This document shows, in pieces, positions 1 through 8,285 of a DNA stretch of 33,490 nucleotides; positions within the stretch are counted from its first letter, which is position 1, and every line of letters begins with the position of its first letter. The notes below the pieces were generated by a model, which had not been told where the DNA came from, did not search any database, and saw nothing but the letters and a program-made list of their open reading frames with translations. This DNA is from Alphaproteobacteria bacterium (GTDB taxonomy: Bacteria; Pseudomonadota; Alphaproteobacteria; Rhizobiales; Xanthobacteraceae). A program made the position numbers and the translations under genes. The DNA is taken from positions 1 through 33,490 of the forward strand of contig VBAH01000095.1 of assembly GCA_005884685.1 (NCBI GenBank), written 5' to 3'.

Positions 1-766
1 AATAGATGCCGGCTTGGCCGAGCGCGTCGTTCTCGACCAGCAGATGGTCGGCCGGCACGCGCATGTCCTCGAACACGAGTTCGCCGTTGTTCATGAAGCG
101 GCAGCCCATCGTCTCGTTGCAGCGCGCGACGGTGAGCCCGGGCGTATCGCGCGGCACCAGGAAGCTCGACGTGCCCTGCAGCATGCCGACTTTGGGATTG
201 GTGTTGGCGTAGACCACGTAGAGGCCGGCGTCGTAGCCGTTGGAGATGAACTGCTTGCGGCCGTTGATCACCCACGAGTCGCCATCCTTGACGGCGCGCG
301 TCTGCATCGCGGCTTCCGGCACGTTGTAAGGCAGCCAGCGGTCCGAGGCGCCGCGCGGCTCGGTCAGGCAATGCGCCAGCAGGAACTGCGGATCGTGCAC
401 GAGGCGGGCGAACCATTGCTCCTGCAGGTGGCGGGGCGCGAGGTTGCGCAGCAGCACCGCCACTTTCCAGTTCTGCACCAGCTTGTCGGCCAGGCCTGAA
501 TCGCCGCGCGCGATCTCCTCGGCGATCAGCGCGAAGGTCTGCACCTCGGAGCCCGGCTCGAGCTCGATGCCGCCGAACTCCTCGGGCACGCCGAGCGTGC
601 GGATGCCGATCGCATCGGCGCCTTGCAGGATCGCGGCGGGCAGGCGCGTGTCGGGGTTCATGTCCCACTCGCGCTGCCAGTTCGCCCGGATGAACGGGAT
701 GACCGCGTCGTCGACGAACGCGCGGCAGGATTGGCGCATCAGGCGCTGTTCTTCGGAGAGGAGCAT
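1..766 (-). CDS. acyl-CoA dehydrogenase family protein (3' part outside the window)
   Basis: This is a flavin-dependent acyl-CoA dehydrogenase, which introduces an alpha,beta double bond into an acyl-CoA thioester using FAD. The gene reads leftward from an ATG at 766 and is cut by the window edge, leaving 255 codons. They cover the N-terminal helical domain and the start of the middle beta domain. Visible family signatures are the HCLTEPRGASD segment (about residue 134), typical of the FAD/substrate loop, and the strand segment SWVINGRKQFISNGYDAG (about 165-182), which matches the usual 'W.INGxKxxItNG' pattern. The active-site base lies in the missing C-terminal half. No partner gene is next to it on the same strand. 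The substrate cannot be told from this part. Confidence 0.85.
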   Translation of the reverse strand, partial: MLLSEEQRLMRQSCRAFVDDAVIPFIRANWQREWDMNPDTRLPAAILQGADAIGIRTLGVPEEFGGIELEPGSEVQTFALIAEEIARGDSGLADKLVQNWKVAVLLRNLAPRHLQEQWFARLVHDPQFLLAHCLTEPRGASDRWLPYNVPEAAMQTRAVKDGDSWVINGRKQFISNGYDAGLYVVYANTNPKVGMLQGTSSFLVPRDTPGLTVARCNETMGCRFMNNGELVFEDMRVPADHLLVENDALGQAGIY

Positions 767-854
767 GGCGTCAGGTTCCTTCGGTGTGCGGCGCGACAGT
801 ATCCGACCGCGCCATCGCTCGGGAACCCGGGAGGGCGCGCGTGGTTGAACTGGC

Positions 855-1853
855 ATGTTTGCAAGGGAGATTGCCGTGCGCCCCACAGTCCTGGTTGCCC
901 TCGTCGCGATCGCCCTCGGGCTCGCGCCCGCTGTGGCGGCGCCGCGCGGGCTCACCGCGCAGGACGTGAATTCGGCCGAGCTCAAGGCCAACGGCAAAGC
1001 GGCGCAGGCCGCCAACATCAAGGCGCAGGTGCTGCTCGACCGCGCCGGCTTCTCGCCCGGGGCGATCGACGGGCGCGAGGGCGAGAACTTCGAGAATGCG
1101 CTGCGTGCGTTCCAGAAGAAGAACGCCCTCGGCGAGTCCGGCAAGCTCGATCAGGCGACCTGGGACAGGCTCACGCAGAACGCCGCGCCCGCGCTGATCG
1201 ACTACACGATCACGGCGGTGGACGTGAAAGGCCCGTTCGCCGAGAAGATCCCCGCGAAGTATGAGGAGAAGGCGAAACTGAAACGCCTCGACTACACGAG
1301 CGCGGCCGAAATGCTGGCCGAGCGCTTCCACATGGACCAGGAGTTTCTCGGCACGCTCAATCCGGGCAAGGACCTCGACGAGGCGGGCAGCACGATCCTC
1401 GTCGCCAACGTCAACGTGAAACCGGTGTCGCTCGGCGCCAAGGCCGCCCGGCTCGAGGTCGACAAGCAGAACAACCAGGTGCGCGTGCTCGGCAGCGACG
1501 GCGCGCTGCTCGCAGCCTATCCGGCCTCGGTCGGCAGCGAGGAGAAGCCCGCGCCGTCCGGCACGCTCAAGGTGGTGCGTGCCGCGCAAAACCCGACCTA
1601 CACCTACAATCCCGAGTTCAAATTCCGCGGCGTCAAGGCGGATCGCGAGCTGAAGATCGCGCCCGGGCCGAACAATCCGGTCGGGCTGGTGTGGATCGCG
1701 CTCGACCAGAAGACGTACGGCATCCACGGCACGTCCGAGCCGTCGCGCATCGGCAAGACCGAGTCGCACGGCTGCGTGCGGCTGACCAACTGGGACGCGC
1801 TGGCGCTGGCCAAGGTGGTGCGCAAGGGCATGCCGGTGGAGTTTATCGATTGA
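855..1853 (+). CDS. L,D-transpeptidase (YkuD family) with peptidoglycan-binding domain
   Basis: A 332-residue exported cell-wall enzyme of the YkuD family. These proteins make 3-3 cross-links in peptidoglycan or attach proteins to it. The N-terminus (MFAREIAVRP then a hydrophobic stretch ending APAVAA) is a signal peptide. Residues about 45-105 resemble a PG_binding_1 domain (LLDRAGFSPGAIDGREGENF, then ALRAFQKKN). The C-terminal catalytic domain carries the family motif: His291 in YGIHGT, His305, Cys307 and Arg309 in SHGCVRL. Cys307 is the expected nucleophile. It stands alone, divergent from the acyl-CoA dehydrogenase with an 88-bp gap. All key residues are present, so it should be active. 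Confidence 0.93.
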   Translation: MFAREIAVRPTVLVALVAIALGLAPAVAAPRGLTAQDVNSAELKANGKAAQAANIKAQVLLDRAGFSPGAIDGREGENFENALRAFQKKNALGESGKLDQATWDRLTQNAAPALIDYTITAVDVKGPFAEKIPAKYEEKAKLKRLDYTSAAEMLAERFHMDQEFLGTLNPGKDLDEAGSTILVANVNVKPVSLGAKAARLEVDKQNNQVRVLGSDGALLAAYPASVGSEEKPAPSGTLKVVRAAQNPTYTYNPEFKFRGVKADRELKIAPGPNNPVGLVWIALDQKTYGIHGTSEPSRIGKTESHGCVRLTNWDALALAKVVRKGMPVEFID

Positions 1854-1862
1854 GCGTGCCGG

Positions 1863-2393
1863 TTATCGGCGTGGGCCGGGCGGAGAGCGTGGAGGCGGCT
1901 CAGGGCGCGACGGCTCGAAGCCGCAACGCTCGTTCAGGCTTTCGGTCAAGTCCCGCAAGCCGCCGAGGTCGAATACCCAAGCGCGCTCGGCCGCGGTGAA
2001 CCCGACCGTGCTCGCGCCGTTGCGCCTGAGCGCCTCATAGATGATCCAGAACGCGGTCTGGTGCGCGATCGGAACGGTGCCGCCCGGCCCGGTCGCCAGC
2101 GTCAGCCAGACCAGCTCGCCGTCATCGACTTTGAAGCCGACGCGGAGCTCTTCGCCCTCCGGCCGCGCCGCAAGTGCCGGGCTCTTGAGCTCGAGCGCGT
2201 GCCGCTGCTGCGCCTTGCGACAGAAAAGCGAGAGCGTGTTCTCCGGTGCGCCGAGCGCCTCCGTGCGCAGCGCGAAATCTTCTCCATCGGCCACAAGGCG
2301 CCAGGCGCCGCGCGTTACGATCGGCTCTTGCGCGGCGGCAGCGGCCACACCGAGCATCAGGGCAACTGCGACACAGATGAAGCTCCGGGCCAT
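1863..2393 (-). CDS. hypothetical exported protein
   Basis: A 176-residue protein I do not recognise. The first 21 residues (MARSFICVAVALMLGVAAAAA) are a clear signal peptide, probably cut before QEP, so it is likely periplasmic. The mature part has two cysteines (in SLFCRKAQ and NERCGFEP) that could pair, and several Trp/Leu-rich strand-like segments such as GELVWLTLATG. The tail is Pro/Arg-rich (RPEPPPRSPPGPRR), probably disordered. It runs convergently into the L,D-transpeptidase, with stop codons 9 bp apart, and lies 13 bp downstream of the aminotransferase gene on the same strand, so the two may be co-transcribed. Codon use is like the neighbours. No function is assigned. Confidence 0.75.
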   Translation of the reverse strand: MARSFICVAVALMLGVAAAAAQEPIVTRGAWRLVADGEDFALRTEALGAPENTLSLFCRKAQQRHALELKSPALAARPEGEELRVGFKVDDGELVWLTLATGPGGTVPIAHQTAFWIIYEALRRNGASTVGFTAAERAWVFDLGGLRDLTESLNERCGFEPSRPEPPPRSPPGPRR

Positions 2394-2406
2394 CGGACGA
2401 CGCTCG

Positions 2407-3588
2407 CTACGCCGCCTTCCTTGACGACAGGAACTCGCCCATGCGGTCGAGCGCCTTCAGGATGTTCTCGGTCGAGTTCGCATACGACACGCGCACGTAG
2501 CCTTCGCCGAGGATGCCGAAGTCCGGGCCGCCGATCAGTGCGACGCCTGAGTCGTCGAGCAGCGAGGAGGCGAGCGCCTTCGCCTTCCAGCCGGTGCGCT
2601 TCACGTTGGGAAACGCGTAGAATGCGCCCTTCGGCATGATGCACGAAACGCCGGGCAGCTTGTTCAGGCCGTCGACGACCATTCTGCGGCGCTTGTCGAA
2701 CTCCGCCGCCATATGGTGGACCGCGTCCTGCGGCCCCTGCAGCGCCGCGAGCCCTGCGAATTGCGTCGGCGCATTCACGCAACTGTGCAGGTTCACCGCG
2801 AGCTTGCGGGCGTAGTCGTAGAGCTTGCCCGGCCATATCGCATAGCCGAGCCGCCAGCCGGTCATCGCGTAGGTCTTCGACCAGCCGTTGAGCAGGATCA
2901 GCCGGTCGCGGATCGACGGATAGTTGAGCAGGCACACATGCGTCTCGCCGTCGTAGACGAGCTGATCGTAGATCTCGTCCGACATCACGGCGACGTCCGG
3001 CCATTTCTCGAGGCCGGCGACGAATGTGTCGACCTCGGCCTTGGGCGTGACGCCGCCGGTCGGGTTGGCGGGCGAATTGATGATGATCAGCCGCGTCGCC
3101 GGCGTGATCAGCTTGAGCGTTTCATCGGCCGAGAAGGCAAAGCCGTTCTCCTCGCGGATCGGAATCGGGACCGGCTTCGCGCCGGTGTACTCGATCATCG
3201 AGCGGTAGATCGGGAATCCCGGGTCCGGATACATGATCTCGGCGCCCGGTTCGCCGAACATCAGGATCGACATGAACATGGTGGGCTTGCCGCCCGGCAT
3301 GATCATCACCTCGTCGGGCGACACGCTCGCCTGGAAGCGCTTGGCGAGGTCGGCCGCCACCGCCTCGCGCAGTTGCGGAATGCCGTTCGCCGCCGTGTAG
3401 CCGTGATGGCCGTCGCGGATCGCCTTGATGGCGGCTTCCTGGATGTGCACGGGCGTCTTGAAGTCGGGCTGGCCGATGCCGAGGTTGATGATGTCGCGCC
3501 CCTGGGCGGCGAGCGCATTCGCGCGCGCCAGCACCGCGAAGGCATTCTCCTCGCCGATGCGGTCGAAGTTCGCGACGGTACGAAGCAT
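2407..3588 (-). CDS. pyridoxal-phosphate aminotransferase, class I/II
   Basis: A 393-residue fold-type I aminotransferase that moves an amino group between an amino acid and a 2-oxo acid, in the cytoplasm. Landmarks in order: the N-terminal substrate loop NLGIGQPDF (35-43), Asn175 in SPANPTGG, Asp204 and Tyr207 in SDEIYDQ (cofactor ring and phenol contacts), Lys238 in NGWSKTYAMTGWRLGY (Schiff-base lysine) and the C-terminal RVSYA, whose Arg binds the substrate carboxylate. The ATG at 3588 was chosen because GAGGAAA lies just upstream. A longer in-frame reading begins inside the palindromic repeat and is unlikely. The set is nearest to aspartate/alanine/tyrosine-type aminotransferases; the substrate is not defined. 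Confidence 0.92.
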   Translation of the reverse strand: MLRTVANFDRIGEENAFAVLARANALAAQGRDIINLGIGQPDFKTPVHIQEAAIKAIRDGHHGYTAANGIPQLREAVAADLAKRFQASVSPDEVMIMPGGKPTMFMSILMFGEPGAEIMYPDPGFPIYRSMIEYTGAKPVPIPIREENGFAFSADETLKLITPATRLIIINSPANPTGGVTPKAEVDTFVAGLEKWPDVAVMSDEIYDQLVYDGETHVCLLNYPSIRDRLILLNGWSKTYAMTGWRLGYAIWPGKLYDYARKLAVNLHSCVNAPTQFAGLAALQGPQDAVHHMAAEFDKRRRMVVDGLNKLPGVSCIMPKGAFYAFPNVKRTGWKAKALASSLLDDSGVALIGGPDFGILGEGYVRVSYANSTENILKALDRMGEFLSSRKAA

Positions 3589-3607
3589 TGGCGTTTCCTC
3601 GTCTCTT

Positions 3608-3721
3608 GTCATTCCGGGGCGCGCCGAAGGCGCGAGCCCGGAATCCATAACCACAAGCAGAGCGAAATTGCACCTGTTGTGGATATGGATCCCGGCTCTC
3701 GCTCCGCTCGGCCGGGATGAC
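3608..3721. repeat. palindromic repeat, family B copy 1
   Basis: A 114-bp element bounded by GTCATTCCGG and its near-complement CCGGGATGAC. Each half has an inner hairpin (for example GGGGCGCGCC / GGCGCGAGCCC), and the halves meet around TGGAT/ATCCA words. The same plan recurs at 11839-11946, 29847-29961 and 31629-31747. It lies directly upstream of the aminotransferase and downstream of the channel-like gene on the same strand. Confidence 0.8.
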
Positions 3722-3731
3722 AGGCCAGGGT

Positions 3732-4178
3732 TCAGCTCTCGTCCTTGTCATCCAGCCGCGCGACCTGCACCTCGGCCATGCGCATCACCTCGAAGATGAT
3801 CGCGACCGACCAGCCGATCAGCAGCAATCCGTTGAGCGCGGTGATCGGGCCCAGCAACCGGCGGCTCTCGGGTGGCACCGGATCGCCGTAGCCGAGCGCG
3901 GTGTAGTTCTCGAAGGCGAACTCGAACGGCGTCGCGGAACGGAACTTGAGCCCAGTGAAATCGTAATAGGCCGCCCAGACGCCGATCTCGCACACGTGCG
4001 CGATCATCAGGCAGATCACCGTGATGGTGAGCAGCGCGGTGAGGCGGAAGAACGCGTGCAGATGATCGGTGCGTTTCGCGGTATGGCGCGTCGCCTCGAT
4101 GACGATGCCGGTCACCAGCGCATGGATCCCGAAATTGAGAAAGCTCACGAGGCCGCCAGCGAGCAGTTGTTGCCACAT
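3732..4178 (-). CDS. small membrane protein with K+-channel-type pore (Ion_trans_2-like)
   Basis: A 148-residue integral membrane protein. Hydrophobic segments lie at about 5-28, 43-70 and 108-132. Between the last two sits TALGYGD (93-99) preceded by FEFAFENY, which is the potassium selectivity-filter signature (TxGYGD) after a pore helix. The family (PF07885) forms tetrameric K+ channels. No RCK/TrkA-N or cyclic-nucleotide domain follows; the tail is a short charged stretch ending DDKDES. The ATG at 4178 is favoured by AAGGGA seven bases upstream. A longer reading starting with TTG at 4241 has no such site and would overlap the divergent dehydratase leader. It may be a sensor or minimal channel; conduction is inference from the filter. 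Confidence 0.7.
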   Translation of the reverse strand: MWQQLLAGGLVSFLNFGIHALVTGIVIEATRHTAKRTDHLHAFFRLTALLTITVICLMIAHVCEIGVWAAYYDFTGLKFRSATPFEFAFENYTALGYGDPVPPESRRLLGPITALNGLLLIGWSVAIIFEVMRMAEVQVARLDDKDES

Positions 4179-4273
4179 GCGAGTCCCTTGAAATGACTTG
4201 ACCATTGAGCGCATTGTCGCGGTGAAATCAAACCGTTCCAATGTCGCGCCCGCGCCCGCGGGGAGGAGAGGAA

Positions 4274-6124
4274 ATGGCCACCAACGGCAAGAACAAGAAC
4301 AGCAAGAACAACGGCAAGCTGCCGAAAACGCCGCACCCGAAGGGCAAGAACCTGCGCTCGCAGCTGTGGTTCGACAATCCGGAAAATCCCGGCATGACGG
4401 CGCTCTATCTCGAGCGCTACATGAACTTCGGCCTCACCCCGAAGGAACTGCGCTCCGGCAAGCCGATCATCGGCATCGCGCAGACCGGCTCGGACCTCTC
4501 GCCCTGCAACCGGCATCATCTCGAACTGGCCAAGCGCGTGCGCGAAGGCATCCGCATGGCCGGCGGCATCGCGTTCGAGTTTCCGGTGCATCCGATCCAG
4601 GAAACCGGCAAGCGCCCGACCGCGGCGCTCGACCGCAACCTTGCCTACCTCGGCCTGGTCGAAATCCTCTACGGCTACCCGCTCGACGGCGTCGTGCTGA
4701 TGACCGGCTGCGACAAGACCACGCCCGCCTGCATCATGGCGGCCGCCACCGTGAACATTCCGGCGATCGTGCTCTCCGGCGGGCCGATGCTCAACGGCTG
4801 GTGGAAGGGCGAGCGCTGCGGCTCCGGCATGGCGGTGTGGAAGGCGCGCGAGGAGATGGCGGCCGGCCGCATCAGCCAGCAGGAGTTCGTCGACATCGCG
4901 GCCGCTTCCGCACCCTCGGTCGGCCACTGCAACACCATGGGTACGGCCTCGACCATGAACGCGCTCGCCGAGGCGCTCGGCATGTCGCTGCCCGGCTGCG
5001 CCGCGATCCCGGCGCCCTACAAGGAGCGGGCGCAGATCGCCTACGAGACGGGCCTGCGCGCGGTCGAGATCGTGTGGGAGGACCTCAAGCCCTCCGACAT
5101 CCTGACGCGCGCGGCGTTCGAGAACACCATCGTGGCGAACTCGGCGATCGGCGGCTCGACCAATGCGCCGATCCACATCAATGCGATCGCGCGCCACATC
5201 GGCGTGAAGCTGACAATCGAGGATTGGGAGACGGTCGGCCTCGACATTCCGCTGCTGGTGAACATGCAGCCGGCGGGAAAATATCTTGGCGAGGAGTATT
5301 ACCGCGCGGGCGGGCTGCCGGCGGTGATGAACGAATTGCGCAAGGCCGGAAAGTTGCACGAAGGCGCGCTCACGGTGAACGGCAAGACCATGGGCGAGAA
5401 CGTCAAGCGCGCGAAGATCGAGGACGCCGACGTGATCCGCACTTACAAGAAGCCGATGCTGGAGCGCGCCGGCTTCAAGGTGCTGTCGGGCAACCTGTTC
5501 GACTCGGCGATCATGAAGCTCTCGGTGATCTCGGACGAATTCCGCAACCGCTATCTGGTCAATCCGAAGGATCCGAACGCCTTCGAGGGCCGCGCCGTCG
5601 TGTTCGACGGGCCGGAGGATTACCACCACCGCATCGACGATCCGGCGCTCAAGATCGACGAGAACACGATGCTGTTCGTGCGCGGCGCCGGGCCGATCGG
5701 TTATCCGGGCTCATGTGAAGTCGTGAACATGCAGCCGCCCGCGGCGCTGATCAAAAAAGGCATCACGTCATTGCCGTGCATCGGCGACGGGCGGCAGTCC
5801 GGCACCTCGGGCTCGCCGTCGATCCTCAATGCGTCGCCGGAGGCGGCGGCGGGCGGCGGGCTCGCGCTCTTGAAGACCGGCGATCGCGTGCGCATCGACC
5901 TCAACAAGGGCAGCGCGAATATCCTGATCTCGAAGGGCGAGCTCGCGGAGCGGCAGGCCGCGTTGCAGAAGCGTGGCGGCTACCATTTCCCGAAGAGCCA
6001 GACGCCGTGGCAGGAAATCCAGCGCGGCATGGTCGACCAGCTCTCCGACGGCATGGTGCTCAAGCCGGCGGTGAAATATCAGAAGGTGGCGCAGCTCTCC
6101 GGCGTTCCGCGGGATAATCACTGA
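4274..6124 (+). CDS. IlvD/Edd family dehydratase, sugar-acid type (xylonate/arabonate dehydratase-like)
   Basis: A 616-residue iron-sulfur dehydratase. The family removes water from 2,3-dihydroxy acids to give 2-oxo-3-deoxy acids. Motifs seen: [11 protein letters not shown] (about 77-87), [11 protein letters not shown] (about 143-153), [14 protein letters not shown] (about 215-228) and the C-terminal [17 protein letters not shown] and [18 protein letters not shown] blocks. The SPCNRHH block, the [19 protein letters not shown] segment and the ending VKYQ...DNH match the pentonate dehydratases (XylD, L-arabonate dehydratase) better than valine-pathway IlvD. The three cysteines expected to hold the cluster (in SPCN, TGCD and GHCN) are present. 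The ATG follows a strong GGAGGAGAGG site. The N-terminus is Asn/Lys-rich and longer than usual. Exact substrate uncertain. Confidence 0.88.
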   Translation: MATNGKNKNSKNNGKLPKTPHPKGKNLRSQLWFDNPENPGMTALYLERYMNFGLTPKELRSGKPIIGIAQTGSDLSPCNRHHLELAKRVREGIRMAGGIAFEFPVHPIQETGKRPTAALDRNLAYLGLVEILYGYPLDGVVLMTGCDKTTPACIMAAATVNIPAIVLSGGPMLNGWWKGERCGSGMAVWKAREEMAAGRISQQEFVDIAAASAPSVGHCNTMGTASTMNALAEALGMSLPGCAAIPAPYKERAQIAYETGLRAVEIVWEDLKPSDILTRAAFENTIVANSAIGGSTNAPIHINAIARHIGVKLTIEDWETVGLDIPLLVNMQPAGKYLGEEYYRAGGLPAVMNELRKAGKLHEGALTVNGKTMGENVKRAKIEDADVIRTYKKPMLERAGFKVLSGNLFDSAIMKLSVISDEFRNRYLVNPKDPNAFEGRAVVFDGPEDYHHRIDDPALKIDENTMLFVRGAGPIGYPGSCEVVNMQPPAALIKKGITSLPCIGDGRQSGTSGSPSILNASPEAAAGGGLALLKTGDRVRIDLNKGSANILISKGELAERQAALQKRGGYHFPKSQTPWQEIQRGMVDQLSDGMVLKPAVKYQKVAQLSGVPRDNH

Positions 6125-6134
6125 CCCACTTGCT

Positions 6135-6203
6135 CCGCTCGTCCCCGCGAAAGCGGGGACCCAGAGCCAAGAACTGGATGCCCGCTTTCGCGGGCATGAG
6201 CGG
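6135..6203. repeat. palindromic repeat, family A copy 1
   Basis: Two roughly 30-bp arms complementary to each other, CCGCTC...CAG and CTG...GAGCGG, each with an internal CCCGCGAAAGCGGG-type hairpin. It lies between the convergent stops of the dehydratase and the solute-binding protein, so it could also end transcription. Other copies are at 17465-17541, 23319-23393, 25698-25775 and 27661-27753. Confidence 0.85.
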
Positions 6204-6214
6204 AAGGAAGAGTG

Positions 6215-7003
6215 TCACTGCGTCAGCGGCGCGACCGGCAACTCATACCCCGCCGCATCGAGCGCTTTGCGCACGGTGCCGTCCTGCTTCGCCTCGTCCA
6301 TGAAGGCGGCCACCGCCGCGAGCGCGGCGGGCTTGCCCTTGCCGACCGCGATCGCGATGCCGATCTGCTGGAACGCACCGTCGACCATGCGCGAGCCCGG
6401 CACCTGCTTCACGTAGGTCGGCAGCGAATCGCGCGAGAGCGCAAACGCGTCGGCCTTGCCGTCGCGCAGCATCCCGACCGCTTCGCCGACCGAGGTCACC
6501 GGCGCAATCGTCGTGTTCTTCAGGGTGCGGGTCGCGGCGCGGATGGTCGTCGTGTTGGCGATGCCGATGACGCGCACGCCGGCGCGGTCGACCTCCTCGA
6601 CGGTCTTTGCCGGCAGCGCAGCGGTGACCATGTAGGTGCTTTCGCCGAGCACGTAGTTCGGGCCGAACGCGATGCGCTTCTTGCGCTCCTCGTCGACCGG
6701 CATGAACGCGACGTCGACGTTGCCCGCCTCGAGCGCATCGGTCGCCTGGCCGGAGTTCGGAAACAGCACCGGCTCTACGGCTAAGTTGAACTTCCTGCCG
6801 AGCGCGGCAGCGAGATCGGCGGTGACGCCGCGCGGCTTGTCGTTCTCCTTCACGACGAAGAAGGCCGACATCGACGGCGCGAACACCAGCGCGACGCGCA
6901 GCTTCCCGGTGGGTGCAAGCTCTTTCATCAGCCCCTCTTGTGCCAAAGCGCTGCCGGCAAACAAGACGCCAAGCACCGTTGTGCAGATGTTGATGATTTT
7001 CAC
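6215..7003 (-). CDS. ABC transporter substrate-binding protein, family 3 (amino-acid type)
   Basis: A 262-residue periplasmic binding protein of the SBP_bac_3 family, which captures amino acids or related small solutes. The first 21 residues (MKIINICTTVLGVLFAGSALA) are a signal peptide with an AxA cleavage site. The mature chain shows the two-lobe pattern: GKLRVALVFAPSMSAFF, then KPRGVTADLAAALGRKF, then ATDALEAGNVDVAFMPVDEERKKRIAFGP-like text, where family members read 'G.vD.......t..R.....fs.p'. The start is GTG at 7003, with a G-rich run upstream. No permease or ATPase gene is next to it, so it is an orphan receptor or works with a distant transporter. Confidence 0.85.
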   Translation of the reverse strand: MKIINICTTVLGVLFAGSALAQEGLMKELAPTGKLRVALVFAPSMSAFFVVKENDKPRGVTADLAAALGRKFNLAVEPVLFPNSGQATDALEAGNVDVAFMPVDEERKKRIAFGPNYVLGESTYMVTAALPAKTVEEVDRAGVRVIGIANTTTIRAATRTLKNTTIAPVTSVGEAVGMLRDGKADAFALSRDSLPTYVKQVPGSRMVDGAFQQIGIAIAVGKGKPAALAAVAAFMDEAKQDGTVRKALDAAGYELPVAPLTQ

Positions 7004-7113
7004 GCGTCCCCCCCGACGGAGCGTCGACAGGCGCGCTCCTTGAGTCGATTATAGGTGGATTCCGGACGCCGCGCAGCAGGCAGTGCTGCGCCACCGGGAT
7101 GGAGCATGTGGCC

Positions 7114-8190
7114 ATGAACATCATCGAGTCGGCCGCCGCCTACGAGGCCTGGCTGCGCGCGCAACTTGGCGATGAGGTCGTCGAAAGAGACATCGAGACC
7201 AAGCATGCCAAGATGGCCGAGAGCCCGTTTCCATTCCTGCGCGCGACCTACTGGCGCTGGGCCGAGACGATCCTGGAGATTTGTCCCGAGCTCGCCGGCG
7301 CCCCGCAGGTGCTGGCGGTCGGCGACATCCACCTGGAGAACTACGGCACCTGGCGCGACGACGACGGGCGGCTGATCTGGGGCGTGAACGATTTCGACGA
7401 AGCCGCCGACATGCCGTACGCGCTCGATCTCGTGCGGCTCGGCACCAGTGCGGCGATCGGCTGCCCGCATCTCGACAGCACGGCCGATATCGCCGCCAAC
7501 ATCCTGCGCGGCTATGCGGCCGGCCTCGCCGACCCGCATCCGATCATTCTCGATCACGACTACGCGCTGCTGCGCAAGCTGGTCAGCGTGCCGAACCGCG
7601 AACGCCAGCACTTCTGGGCCAAGATCGCGGCGCTGAAGGCCACCAAGACGCCGCCGCCGGAGCGCTACGAGCAGGCGCTCATGCGCGCGATGCCCGACAA
7701 GGGGCTGGCGATCCGCTATTTCCGCCGCACCGCAGGCGCGGGCAGCCTCGGCCGTCCGCGCTTCGTCGGCCTCGCGCAGTGGCGCGGCGCGCCGATCGTG
7801 CGCGAGGCGAAGGCTGCGCTGCCGTCGGCCTGGAATCGCCCAAAGGGGCGAGGGCCGCGTACGCTGCGCTGCTATGAGATCGCGACCGGAAAATACCGGG
7901 CGCCCGACCCCTGGTATGCGGTGACAGACGACGTGGTGGTGCGACGGCTCTCGCCCAACAACCGCAAGCTCGATGCCGAGACGCATCCGCTCGAACTGCT
8001 CGACAAGAAGATGCTTCGCCTGATGGCGCACGACCTGGCGTCGATCCATCTCGGGCTGGTGGACGTCCGCAAGGCAATCGAGGGCGATCTGAAAAAGCGC
8101 CCTGCGGGCTGGCTCGCCGCCGCGGTAAAACGCGCGGTCGTCTTCGTGCGCGAGGAGCAACGCAAATGGGTGAAGAAATCCGCGACATAG
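7114..8190 (+). CDS. DUF2252 family protein (kinase-like fold)
   Basis: A 358-residue protein of the DUF2252 family. Members share a protein-kinase/aminoglycoside-phosphotransferase-like fold, but no reaction is established. The recognisable blocks are VGDIHLENYGTW (about 73-84), which corresponds to the catalytic loop with Asp and Asn, and WGVNDFDEAADMPYALDL (about 92-109), which corresponds to the metal-binding DF(D/G) loop. The C-terminal part contains the LMAHDLASIHLG segment. The ATG at 7114 has GGAG nine bases upstream; the in-frame ATG at 7099 lacks a site. It is single, divergent from the solute-binding protein. Its codon use is like the neighbours. Confidence 0.82.
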   Translation: MNIIESAAAYEAWLRAQLGDEVVERDIETKHAKMAESPFPFLRATYWRWAETILEICPELAGAPQVLAVGDIHLENYGTWRDDDGRLIWGVNDFDEAADMPYALDLVRLGTSAAIGCPHLDSTADIAANILRGYAAGLADPHPIILDHDYALLRKLVSVPNRERQHFWAKIAALKATKTPPPERYEQALMRAMPDKGLAIRYFRRTAGAGSLGRPRFVGLAQWRGAPIVREAKAALPSAWNRPKGRGPRTLRCYEIATGKYRAPDPWYAVTDDVVVRRLSPNNRKLDAETHPLELLDKKMLRLMAHDLASIHLGLVDVRKAIEGDLKKRPAGWLAAAVKRAVVFVREEQRKWVKKSAT

Positions 8191-8285
8191 CCAGATGACT
8201 GCGGCTGATCGGACAGATCAAGAAAATCCACTGTTGCGACGCTGACGGATGCGCCATCCTTGGCGGAACGCCAGGGAGAGACGCC

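Noticed and set aside
3608-3721. The spaced repeats looked at as a CRISPR array
   Set aside because: The copies are dispersed, palindromic and of several families; there are no regularly spaced identical direct repeats with unique spacers and no cas genes.
4145-5629. A 494-codon minus-strand frame opposite the sugar-acid dehydratase
   Set aside because: Its composition (Arg, His, Ala, Asp runs) is that of an antisense shadow; the plus-strand dehydratase has full conserved blocks.
7000-8160. A 386-codon minus-strand frame opposite the DUF2252 gene
   Set aside because: No domain recognised and the plus strand has the conserved DUF2252 blocks.
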